DNA of 19,864 nt from Candidatus Ratteibacteria bacterium (GTDB lineage Bacteria; CAIJMQ01). The notes beneath the pieces were generated by a model. It had not been told where the DNA came from. It made no database searches and saw nothing but the letters and a program-made list of their open reading frames with translations. The stretch lies in contig JAQURI010000009.1 in assembly GCA_028715665.1 (NCBI GenBank), positions 1-19,864 of the forward strand, given 5' to 3'. The translations under genes and the position numbers were made by a program. Positions 7,341 to 13,798 of this stretch are shown here, piece by piece. Within the stretch, counting starts at the first letter, position 1. Each line of letters begins with the position of its first letter.

Positions 7341-8141
7341 TTATACTTTGTGGATAGATAAAGCCAAATTTTCAACTAATCTGCCGATTTTACCAATCAA
7401 ATCTTTGCTATTAAGGTTATCCTTCACAACTTTTACTATCGCGCTTCCTACAATCACGCCGTCTGCAAAAGAAGCAACCCACTTGGCAGTTTTCGTATTT
7501 GATACGCCAAAGCCTACTGCTACAGGTTTTTTGGTTATTCTCTTTATATCTTGCACCCTGTTCTTTAATGTCTGTGCTAAAGAATTTCTCACGCCGGTCA
7601 CTCCTGCTACTGAAACGCAATAAATAAAACCGGTGGACTCTTTTGCCACTTTAATCAATCTTTCTTTAGATGATGTGGGTGCCGCCAAAAAAATCGTATC
7701 CAGCCATTTCTTAGAAGAGAATATTTTTAATTCCTTTGCTTCCTCCGGTGGAAGGTCCGCCACTATAACTCCGTCAATGCCATAGCGGACAGCATCTTCA
7801 ACAAATTTTTTCACTCCGTAATGAAAAATCGGGTTATAGTATGACAAGAAAACCAGCGGCACATCGGTCTTTTTTCTTAATTCCTTAACCAACTGGAAAA
7901 TCTTATTGAGATTCACACCTTTTAAGAGAGCCCTCTGCGCAGAAGCTTGAATCACGGGACCGTCTGCTATCGGGTCGGAGAAAGGCACGCCTAATTCAAT
8001 AATATCCGCGCCTTGTTTTTCCATTTCTAAAACAAGTTTATAGGTATCTTGTAAAGAAGGGTCGCCGGCTGTAACGAACGCAATAAATGCCTTCAATCCT
8101 TTTCTCTTCAATTCTTTCCATTTCTTTTCTATTCTATTCAT
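7341..8141 (-). CDS. trpA: Tryptophan synthase alpha chain
   Basis: The 266-residue TIM-barrel protein converts indole-3-glycerol phosphate to indole and glyceraldehyde 3-phosphate and channels indole to TrpB. The signature IIELGVPFSDPIADGPVIQ spans about residues 47-65 and contains the two catalytic acids E49 and D60 at the positions known for the E. coli enzyme. The phosphate-binding end of the barrel is visible in VAVGFGVSNTKTA and DGVIVGSAIVK. FVTAGDP (22-28) is the usual N-terminal strand. Length is normal. The ATG overlaps the trpB stop as ATGA, giving tight translational coupling that suits the 1:1 complex. No other trp biosynthesis gene is within the window, and the next gene downstream is a glycosyltransferase. 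Confidence 0.97.
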   Translation of the reverse strand: MNRIEKKWKELKRKGLKAFIAFVTAGDPSLQDTYKLVLEMEKQGADIIELGVPFSDPIADGPVIQASAQRALLKGVNLNKIFQLVKELRKKTDVPLVFLSYYNPIFHYGVKKFVEDAVRYGIDGVIVADLPPEEAKELKIFSSKKWLDTIFLAAPTSSKERLIKVAKESTGFIYCVSVAGVTGVRNSLAQTLKNRVQDIKRITKKPVAVGFGVSNTKTAKWVASFADGVIVGSAIVKVVKDNLNSKDLIGKIGRLVENLALSIHKV

Positions 8142-9319
8142 AGGTAGTCCTCTACAATATCCACGTCTTTATCGCCACGACCGGAAAGATTTACAACAAC
8201 CACATCATTTTTCTTGAAATTAGACGAGAAATTTCTCACCCAAGCCAAAGCGTGAGATGATTCCAGAGCAGGCAGTATTCCCTCGAGCCGCGACAACATA
8301 AAGAAGGCATCAAGTGCATCTTTGTCTTTTACAATATAGTAAGATGCTCTACCCGTTTCTTTCAAATATGCATGTTCCGGGCCCACTCCGGAATAATCAA
8401 GGCCGGGCGCCACTGAATGCGTCGGCGCAATCTGTCCGTCCTTGTCCTGTAATATATAAGTCTTCGCACCATGAAGGACACCCTCTGTTCCTTTATTCAG
8501 AGACGCGCCGTGCTTGCCCAATGCAAGCCCGAGTCCTCCGGCTTCCACGCCTATAAGCTTCACCTTTTTATCTTTTAAGAAAGGATAGAATATTCCCATT
8601 GAGTTACTTCCGCCTCCCACACAGGCAACAACGTAATCAGGCAACCTCCCTTCCAGCTTACGAATTTGCCTTCTTGTTTCTTTGCCTATAACCGACTGGA
8701 AATCCCGGACAATTACCGGATAAGGATATGGACCTACCACCGAACCTAAAAGATAATAAGTAGTTCTTACATTCGTAACCCAATCTCTCAATGCCTCGTT
8801 TATTGCATCTTTCAATGTCTTGCTGCCCGTCTTCACGGGAACGACTCTTGTCCCCAAAAGCCTCATTTTAAATACATTCAGCTTTTGTCTTGCTATATCG
8901 TCTTCACCCATATACACATCGCAAGGCATGCCTAAAAGCGCAGCAACCGTCGCCGTGGCTACCCCGTGCTGTCCTGCGCCCGTTTCGGCTATAAGCCGCT
9001 TTTTGCCCATCCGTTTGGCTAACAGGGCTTGACCTATTGTGTTATTTATTTTATGAGCGCCGGTATGGAGAAGGTCTTCTCTTTTTAGATATACCTTCAC
9101 TCCTACTTTCTTACTAAATCTATCCGCATAATAGAGCGGGGAAGGCCTTCCGACATATTGCCTCAAAAAATAATCAACTTCTTCGCTGAATTTCTTATCT
9201 TTTTTGGCTTCTTTATAGGCCGAAGATAGTTCTTCCAGGGCAACCATTAGAGTTTCGGGAACAAACTTGCCGCCGAACTTGCCCCAATGGCCTTTAGTAT
9301 CAGGTAAGATTTTTTTCAT
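8138..9319 (-). CDS. trpB: Tryptophan synthase beta chain (PLP-dependent)
   Basis: The 393-residue TrpB1-type enzyme condenses indole with L-serine to make tryptophan. The N-terminus GHWGKFGGKFVPETLM (about 10-25) is the canonical alpha-contact segment. K90 in HTGAHKINNTIG holds pyridoxal phosphate, E112 in AETGAGQHG is the catalytic acid, and GGGSNSMG (235-242) is the phosphate cup. The serine-like C-terminal LSGRGDKD is intact. The start at 9319 agrees with family N-termini. There is no Shine-Dalgarno: the bases before the ATG are ATATTAAAA. A promoter-like -10 ends 7 nt before the ATG, so a leaderless message is possible. It overlaps trpA by 4 nt. Confidence 0.97.
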   Translation of the reverse strand: MKKILPDTKGHWGKFGGKFVPETLMVALEELSSAYKEAKKDKKFSEEVDYFLRQYVGRPSPLYYADRFSKKVGVKVYLKREDLLHTGAHKINNTIGQALLAKRMGKKRLIAETGAGQHGVATATVAALLGMPCDVYMGEDDIARQKLNVFKMRLLGTRVVPVKTGSKTLKDAINEALRDWVTNVRTTYYLLGSVVGPYPYPVIVRDFQSVIGKETRRQIRKLEGRLPDYVVACVGGGSNSMGIFYPFLKDKKVKLIGVEAGGLGLALGKHGASLNKGTEGVLHGAKTYILQDKDGQIAPTHSVAPGLDYSGVGPEHAYLKETGRASYYIVKDKDALDAFFMLSRLEGILPALESSHALAWVRNFSSNFKKNDVVVVNLSGRGDKDVDIVEDYL

Positions 9320-9326
9320 TTTTAAT

Positions 9327-9355
9327 ATTGTATAATAATTAAGATTTCATCGCAA
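9327..9355 (-). promoter_or_regulatory. Candidate trpB promoter giving a near-leaderless transcript
   Basis: On the minus strand TTGCGA (9355-9350, four of six -35 bases) lies 17 nt from TACAAT (9332-9327, five of six -10 bases). Transcription would start 6-8 nt after the -10, i.e. at or next to the A of the trpB ATG at 9319. No Shine-Dalgarno occurs between the box and the ATG, which is consistent with leaderless initiation. No trp leader peptide or attenuator fits in this space. Confidence 0.4.
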
Positions 9356-9376
9356 AAATTATAATCGGAACGCAGA

Positions 9377-9594
9377 AATCCCGTCCCGATGTTATGTCGG
9401 GAAGGGATTGAATGCGCGACGATTATCCCACAGAGTATCGGACCCTCTGGAATTTTTAAAAAAATTCCGAGGACCAAAGTCCCGGGAATTCTCCGAATTC
9501 CTCGGGGAAAATATCAAAGAGATTTTTTTGATATCTCACGATGCGGGGTCATATGGGAATGAAACCCCGTGCTTTAGCACGGGGAGATTCATTC
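9377..9594. repeat. Array of consecutive hairpins in the trpB-acyP intergenic region (possible IS200/IS605-type remnant or MITE)
   Basis: The 285 bp between the divergent starts of trpB and acyP is mostly inverted repeats. Hairpin 1 (9377-9409) pairs AATCCC with GGGATT and TCCCGA with TCGGGA around a 7-nt loop. Hairpin 2 is the 20-bp palindrome 9449-9468 (GGAATTTTT against AAAAATTCC), extended by CCTC/GAGG with one bulge. Hairpin 3 (9481-9506) pairs CCCG and GGAATTC with GAATTCC and CGGG. Hairpin 4 (9511-9534) pairs ATATCAAA with TTTGATAT. The last hairpin is listed separately. CCGAGGA (9467-9473) can also pair with TCCTCGG (9499-9505). No convincing protein is encoded here. Such serial palindromes at a gene boundary suggest a palindromic mobile element or an RNA leader of acyP. 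Confidence 0.6.
9557..9594 (+). repeat. Long hairpin resembling an IS200/IS605 right end, abutting the acyP ribosome-binding site
   Basis: GAATGAA (9557-9563) pairs with TTCATTC (9588-9594) and CCCCGTGC (9565-9572) pairs perfectly with GCACGGGG (9577-9584) around a TTTA loop. A GC-rich stem with a small TTTA-type loop and flanking weak stem is the look of subterminal hairpins in IS200/IS605-group elements. No transposase, TnpA or TnpB coding sequence is present. The GGAG of acyP begins at the very next base (9595). An upstream GCGGGGT (9543-9549) can compete for the ACCCCG strand. Confidence 0.5.
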
Positions 9595-9604
9595 GGAGTT
9601 CAAA

Positions 9605-9886
9605 ATGGTTAAAGTGCGGGCGCATTTAATTATTTCAGGCAAAGTTCAGGGAGTATTTTTCCGCTACACTATGCAGCAAGTGGCTTCTACATCCAATGTT
9701 ACAGGTTGGGCAAAAAATACAACCGACGGCAATGTCGAAGCAATATTGGAAGGCAAAAAAGAAAACGTCGAAAAAGTTATAGAATGGTCGCGCCACGGCC
9801 CTGCCGAAGCATTAGTAAAAAACGTTGAAGTCCAGTGGGAAGACTATACAGGTCAGTTCAAAGATTTCTCTATAAAATACTTTTAG
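9605..9886 (+). CDS. acyP: Acylphosphatase
   Basis: This 93-residue single-domain enzyme hydrolyses the carboxyl-phosphate bond of acylphosphates in the cytosol. Both family signatures are present: GKVQGVFFR (12-20) with the phosphate-binding catalytic R20, and GWAKNTTDGNVEAILEG (34-50) with the catalytic N38. The R-to-N spacing is the same as in characterised enzymes, and the length is normal. GGAG sits 6 nt before the ATG, directly after the base of a strong hairpin, so accessibility of the ribosome-binding site may depend on RNA folding. A TATAAT on the plus strand at 9331-9336 could drive it; the message would then carry a highly structured leader of about 260 nt. Its 3' end overlaps the convergent transaldolase gene by 17 bp. 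Confidence 0.96.
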   Translation: MVKVRAHLIISGKVQGVFFRYTMQQVASTSNVTGWAKNTTDGNVEAILEGKKENVEKVIEWSRHGPAEALVKNVEVQWEDYTGQFKDFSIKYF

Positions 9887-9889
9887 AGA
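9867..9889. terminator. Weak AT-rich stem-loop at the acyP/tal convergent overlap
   Basis: TCTCT (9867-9871) pairs with AGAGA (9885-9889), and AAAA with TTTT closes a TAC loop, with two bulged bases. The symmetry would allow it to work in both directions where the two convergent genes end, but the stem is short, AT-rich and not followed by a clear U tract. Confidence 0.2.
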
Positions 9890-10952
9890 TGGAATCCAGC
9901 ATCGAATCACACGATTCAATAAACTTCTGCACTCCTACTGTTTGAAGTTTATCGCAAACCGCATTAACGTCTATACCTTCCTTCTTTAAATCCGCAATAG
10001 CTTTTTTCGCGCCTTCCAGATTTTCTTCCACAGAAGCCTTTTTCACTTTCCCGTCTTGCAGGAAAGCTTCCATGGTTTCTCCCGGCATAGTGTTTACTGT
10101 ATTGGGACCAATCAATTCGTCAACGTATTTAATTTTTGAATATGCAGGGTCTTTGGAAGAAGTCGAAGCCCACAACGGCCTTTGTATGTTCGCACCTTTT
10201 GCCTGCAGCTTCTTGAATCTTTCCGAATAGAAGATATCTTTGTATTTCTTGTAAATCAGCTTTGCGTTAGCAACAGCCGCAAGACCTCTCAAGGCTTTAT
10301 TCCCTTTTGCATCCAGAACCTTATCAATATCACTGTCAACTCTTGATATAAATACGCTTGCCACAGAATGAACATTGGACAGGTCCTTGCCCTGAGCAGC
10401 GCGTTTCTCAAGACCCTCCATGTAAGCATTGGCCGTCTGTTCATAATGAGTCACGGAAAATATCAGCGTCGCGTTAATATTTATACCGGCGGCAATAAGC
10501 TCTTTTATTGCAGTAACGCCTTCTTTTGTAGCCGGGACCTTTATCATTATGTTCGGACAGGAAAGCGTTTTAAATGTCTTCTCCGCTTCCTCAATTGTCC
10601 CTTTCGTATCGTAGGCAGAGTGCGGAGAAACTTCTATGCTGACATATCCGTCAACTTTATTGGTAGAACCGTAAACACATTCGAAACAATCCGCCGCATC
10701 CAAAATATCCTTGAAAACTAATTTTTCATAAGCTTCAAGCGTGCTTGCTTTTTTAGCTTTGAACTCTTCAAGTTGGTTCTTATATAAAGGCGAAGAACTG
10801 AAAGCCTTCTGGAAAATAGTAGGGTTTGAAGTCAAACCCAAAATACCGTTATCTATAAGCTTCTTGAGTCCTCCGGAAAGAAGGAGGTCTCTTGTAATAT
10901 TGTCATACCAAGCGGATTGTCCCGCTTTCTTCAATTCATGTAGTTTACTCAT
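9870..10952 (-). CDS. tal: Transaldolase
   Basis: The 360-residue TIM-barrel protein transfers a dihydroxyacetone unit between sedoheptulose 7-phosphate and glyceraldehyde 3-phosphate in the non-oxidative pentose phosphate pathway. It belongs to the long actinobacterial/cyanobacterial-type branch (about 360-380 residues) rather than the short TalC/MipB type. Visible motifs are GLTSNPTIFQKAF (39-51), the Schiff-base lysine K138 in NIMIKVPATKEG, INATLIFSVTHY (159-170) and RPLWASTSSKDPAY (258-271). GAGGAG lies just upstream of the ATG and a perfect TATAAT about 33 nt upstream. It overlaps acyP tail to tail by 17 bp. Sedoheptulose 7-phosphate is also the substrate of the GmhA-like protein at 17970, a possible metabolic link within the window. 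Confidence 0.95.
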   Translation of the reverse strand: MSKLHELKKAGQSAWYDNITRDLLLSGGLKKLIDNGILGLTSNPTIFQKAFSSSPLYKNQLEEFKAKKASTLEAYEKLVFKDILDAADCFECVYGSTNKVDGYVSIEVSPHSAYDTKGTIEEAEKTFKTLSCPNIMIKVPATKEGVTAIKELIAAGININATLIFSVTHYEQTANAYMEGLEKRAAQGKDLSNVHSVASVFISRVDSDIDKVLDAKGNKALRGLAAVANAKLIYKKYKDIFYSERFKKLQAKGANIQRPLWASTSSKDPAYSKIKYVDELIGPNTVNTMPGETMEAFLQDGKVKKASVEENLEGAKKAIADLKKEGIDVNAVCDKLQTVGVQKFIESCDSMLDSISKSIL

Positions 10953-10984
10953 TTTCTCCTCATCAGTTTTAAAAAATTACCGTA

Positions 10985-11012
10985 ATTATACAAAATTTGA
11001 CCTAAAGAGCAA
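10985..11012 (-). promoter_or_regulatory. Candidate tal promoter
   Basis: On the minus strand a perfect TATAAT (10990-10985) lies 16 nt from TTGCTC (11012-11007), whose TTG is conserved but the rest is not. Transcription would start near 10978, leaving a leader of about 26 nt with GAGGAG before the ATG at 10952. It is back to back with, and physically overlaps, the candidate promoter of the divergent alcohol dehydrogenase. Confidence 0.45.
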
Positions 11013-11025
11013 AATGGCTCAAAAT
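10997..11025 (+). promoter_or_regulatory. Candidate promoter of the iron-containing alcohol dehydrogenase
   Basis: TTGACC (10997-11002, five of six bases) is followed after 17 nt by CAAAAT (11020-11025, four of six). The start would be near 11032, and GGAGGG at 11039-11044 is a strong Shine-Dalgarno 6 nt before the ATG at 11051. Its -35 overlaps the tal promoter on the other strand. Confidence 0.35.
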
Positions 11026-11050
11026 ATAGTTAATAAATGGAGGGAATATC

Positions 11051-12286
11051 ATGGACTTCAATTTTTACCTGCCGAAAGTAAATCTGCTTTTCGGAAAAGG
11101 CGTATCTGTAAAAATTTCCGAAGAAATAAAGAAATTGGGAGATCAACCTGCCCGCCAAGGCATTAATGGCAGGGCACTGCTGGTAACGGGGAAAACCAGC
11201 ATGGAACAGTCGGGCTTTACCCAAAAAATAACCAGCCACCTTAAAAACCATTTAATAGAAGTAACCCTGTTCAATAAAATCACGCCAAATCCTACGAGCG
11301 AATTAGTAGACGAAGGCGCGAAAGTCGCTTTGAAAAACAACTGCAATATAATAATCGGACTCGGCGGCGGTTCGGCTATGGACGCGGCAAAAGCCATAGC
11401 CATAGTTGCCGGGCATAGCAAAGACCAGTTCCAACCGATATGGGATTTCTCCCAATCACAAGCTGCCCCAAAAGCAATAACTTCCCAAACGCTTCCTATA
11501 ATCGCAATAACGTCAAGTTCAGGGACCGGGTCTCACGTAACGAGATTTTCAGTAATAACAAATCCCAACCTGAACCACAAAGTAGGGATATATTCGGAAT
11601 ACATCTTTCCCAAACTTTCCGTCGTGGATTTGGAAATTTTGACCTATATGCCTCCGGCTCTAACGGCTGAAAGCGGCGTTGACGTATTGACGCACTGTCT
11701 GGAAGGATTGGTTTCAAAAAGCTGCAATCCTATTACCGAAGAAATGGCTTTACAGGGAATCGAACTCGTATTCAATTACTTAACCGATGCTTTCAGAAAC
11801 GGCGAAAACTTAAAAAGCAGGGAAGGAATGGCTTTAGCCGATACATACGCAGGATTTGTCATAACAACTTCGCGCGTTATACTGCCTCACGCAATGTCAC
11901 ATCCGATAAGCGCCTTTTATCCTAATATCTCGCACGGCGCCGCGCTTGCAGCACTGACCCCGCACATAATGCAATTTAATATCGAAAAAGGCGACAATAC
12001 AACCCTTCAGAAATATTGCCTTGCATCAGGCGCAATGGGCAGAAGAACATTCGGCGCAAACAAATACGAAGCAATGAAATCGGTGGAAGCGGTAAAAGAG
12101 CTACTCGAAAAAATAGGCATGAATAAAGGGCTCCAGGAATTAGGAGTCGACCCTGCAGATATAGGCGATATGGTAAAAAACGCCATTGAAACAGGGCAAG
12201 GACCGATAAACTCCAACCCCGCAGAAGTCAAAGAAAGCGATATAGCGAGAATATATAAGTTGGCGATGGGAAAAGATAGACGTTAG
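11051..12286 (+). CDS. Iron-containing alcohol dehydrogenase (type III)
   Basis: The 411-residue cytosolic enzyme interconverts an alcohol and an aldehyde with NAD(P)H. The N-terminal nucleotide domain has the FGKG start (14-17) and GLGGGSAMDAAKAIA (103-117). The metal domain shows D211 and H215 in DVLTHCLE, and H280 and H295 in LPHAMSHPISAFYPNISHG, matching the Asp-His-His-His set of the family. Length is slightly above usual, partly because of an insertion at about residues 31-41 (DQPARQGINGR) between the N-terminal helix ending KKLG and the strand ALLVTG, where relatives normally have one to three residues; the DNA there is palindromic. GGAGGG precedes the ATG. It ends 16 nt from the convergent CE15 gene. 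Substrate is unclear: butanol-type, 1,3-propanediol-type and lactaldehyde-type enzymes share these motifs. Confidence 0.93.
   Translation: MDFNFYLPKVNLLFGKGVSVKISEEIKKLGDQPARQGINGRALLVTGKTSMEQSGFTQKITSHLKNHLIEVTLFNKITPNPTSELVDEGAKVALKNNCNIIIGLGGGSAMDAAKAIAIVAGHSKDQFQPIWDFSQSQAAPKAITSQTLPIIAITSSSGTGSHVTRFSVITNPNLNHKVGIYSEYIFPKLSVVDLEILTYMPPALTAESGVDVLTHCLEGLVSKSCNPITEEMALQGIELVFNYLTDAFRNGENLKSREGMALADTYAGFVITTSRVILPHAMSHPISAFYPNISHGAALAALTPHIMQFNIEKGDNTTLQKYCLASGAMGRRTFGANKYEAMKSVEAVKELLEKIGMNKGLQELGVDPADIGDMVKNAIETGQGPINSNPAEVKESDIARIYKLAMGKDRR
11149..11176. repeat. Palindromic segment inserted in frame in the alcohol dehydrogenase gene
   Basis: TGCCCGCC (11149-11156) pairs with GGC-A-GGGCA (11168-11176) around an 11-nt loop, with one bulged A. 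The segment encodes most of the extra residues 31-41 of the dehydrogenase, at a loop where homologues have little or nothing. It is a multiple of three and contains no stop in the used frame. This resembles small palindromic elements that insert into coding regions, as in Rickettsia. Confidence 0.45.
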
Positions 12287-12291
12287 TCTTT

Positions 12292-12319
12292 GGTCTAAAG
12301 TCTCAGATCTGCGGTCTAA
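12292..12319. repeat. Short direct repeat GGTCTAA x2 at the convergent gene ends
   Basis: GGTCTAA occurs at 12292-12298 and again at 12313-12319, exactly 21 bp apart, within a stretch rich in GTCT words that spans the 16-bp gap between the dehydrogenase stop and the esterase stop and supplies the last codons of the esterase. It could be a decayed tandem repeat; there is no hairpin terminator here. Confidence 0.3.
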
Positions 12320-13793
12320 TATATTTCTTCGCAAATTCAAAAAATGCCGGCCAGTCGGGAGCATCAGTATGCCAGCCGTCGTGGTATCTAAAAGCGATAT
12401 CGCCCGAAATATATCCGACATCAACCTTAGGCTTTTCATCCGGCATTACCAGTCCCTTTCTACCGAGCAGTTCGTAAACAGGGGTAGCTCCTACACAGGT
12501 AAGATACATACCGTAGGGGTCGGGCCAGGAATCAGTTGTCCCGCCGTTGATAAATACGGGACGCGGAGCGCACAGCGAAAGCAACGAATGCGCATCTACC
12601 GGGCAAAGTTCTATTTTTCGCGGCAGATAAGTCCCTTCTTTCAACGGTCCCATCCATTTGAAAAAATTTCCCGCAACCCAATGATATTCTTTTTCCCATG
12701 ACGATTGTTCCAAATCCTGCGCCCAGTGTCTTCTGTTCATTTTTGCGCCCAAACTTCCCGAGCAACTGGGAAATGCGATTGCTAACCTCGGTTCATAAGC
12801 CATAGCAACAAGGGCTGCTTTACCGTAACGCGAATTACCCGTAACTGCGATTTTTGCAGCGTCAACATCGGGGTCGGTTTCGAAGTAATCGATAAGTTTA
12901 CTTACACCCCAGCCCCATGCCGCCAATGAGCCCCAGTCGGTCGGTTTTCGCCAGTTGCCTTTGTTGCACAAACCTATAATGAAACTGGTCAGGAAAGCGC
13001 CGTTATCCGGCTGTAGTTTATCCGAATCAAAAATGCATACTCCCCATCCGCGAGAGGCAAACACCTCCCAATACATATTCATAGGGTTCCACTTTTCGCC
13101 CCAACTATATGTGCTGATAACCACCATTACAGGGACAGGTCCTTTCGCATCGGCGGGAATTCTTAAAACTGCGGAAATTTTGGGAACATTTCTTACTTGG
13201 GGATAACGTGACGTGTCAATAATCCCGGTTATTACTTTTTCTTTATACGCGAATCCCTTGCTCTCCCCTTCCGAGGTGGCTACCGACCATTTAACTTTCG
13301 GGAGGACATCTTCGGGAGGTACGACACCCCAAACTTCTTCCTGGACATCTTTCATAATTTCAGGTCTGCGCTTGCTCCACCACTGTTCGGCTGTTTTTAT
13401 AATCGTCCCGTCTTTCATTTTTAAGAGGTCAATCGGCGTATATGTTCCTACTCTCCACGACTCCTCGCCCGGGAAAAATCCTGCGGGCGTATCATCGTAA
13501 TTGGTCCACAGTCCGAAGTTAGACCTTGCAACAAAACGGTTTTGTTCATCTTTCCAGTTGCCTTCGGGACTGTCTTTGTTTTCGGGATATGCGCCTTTTG
13601 GGGCATTAGGGTCTTTCTGTTTCGGCGGAAGTTCGGGAAATGAAATACCAAGCTGGGACATCATCTGATTTCTGTCCTGATAATCCGTCACATTATCGGG
13701 CGGAAAATCGGAAGATTGGGCATGCATTCCAACGTTTGATATTAAAAGCAAAACTGAAAACAGGATACTTGTTTTTACAATGATATTTCCCAT
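12303..13793 (-). CDS. Secreted CE15-like glucuronoyl esterase (alpha/beta hydrolase)
   Basis: The 496-residue protein has a signal peptide (hydrophobic stretch about 8-22, likely cleavage after A25 in GMHA-Q), so it is exported. The hydrolase core starts near residue 180. The nucleophile elbow is GNSRYGKAALVAMAYEPRL (319-337) with S321; the SRxGK form is diagnostic of carbohydrate esterase family 15, which cleaves ester links between lignin alcohols and glucuronoyl side chains of xylan. SGSLGAKMNRR (345-355) follows as in the family, but the acidic residue often found there is a serine, so the acid is more likely one of the aspartates in GGTTDSWPDPYG. The histidine is probably H475 in DGWHTDAPDW. 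It follows the SGNH esterase gene by 5 nt. An alternative label is acetylxylan-esterase-like hydrolase. Confidence 0.8.
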   Translation of the reverse strand: MGNIIVKTSILFSVLLLISNVGMHAQSSDFPPDNVTDYQDRNQMMSQLGISFPELPPKQKDPNAPKGAYPENKDSPEGNWKDEQNRFVARSNFGLWTNYDDTPAGFFPGEESWRVGTYTPIDLLKMKDGTIIKTAEQWWSKRRPEIMKDVQEEVWGVVPPEDVLPKVKWSVATSEGESKGFAYKEKVITGIIDTSRYPQVRNVPKISAVLRIPADAKGPVPVMVVISTYSWGEKWNPMNMYWEVFASRGWGVCIFDSDKLQPDNGAFLTSFIIGLCNKGNWRKPTDWGSLAAWGWGVSKLIDYFETDPDVDAAKIAVTGNSRYGKAALVAMAYEPRLAIAFPSCSGSLGAKMNRRHWAQDLEQSSWEKEYHWVAGNFFKWMGPLKEGTYLPRKIELCPVDAHSLLSLCAPRPVFINGGTTDSWPDPYGMYLTCVGATPVYELLGRKGLVMPDEKPKVDVGYISGDIAFRYHDGWHTDAPDWPAFFEFAKKYIRPQI

Positions 13794-13798
13794 ATCTT

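Noticed and set aside
9320..9604. Trp attenuator or T-box for trpBA
   Set aside because: On the minus strand the hairpins lie upstream of the trpB promoter, not between the start site and the gene. No T-box core sequence and no Trp-rich leader peptide was found.
9408..9629. Open frame of 73 codons on the plus strand through the hairpin array
   Set aside because: It is made from the inverted repeats, has no ribosome-binding site or recognisable domain, and runs into acyP in another frame. The region is better explained as structured non-coding DNA.
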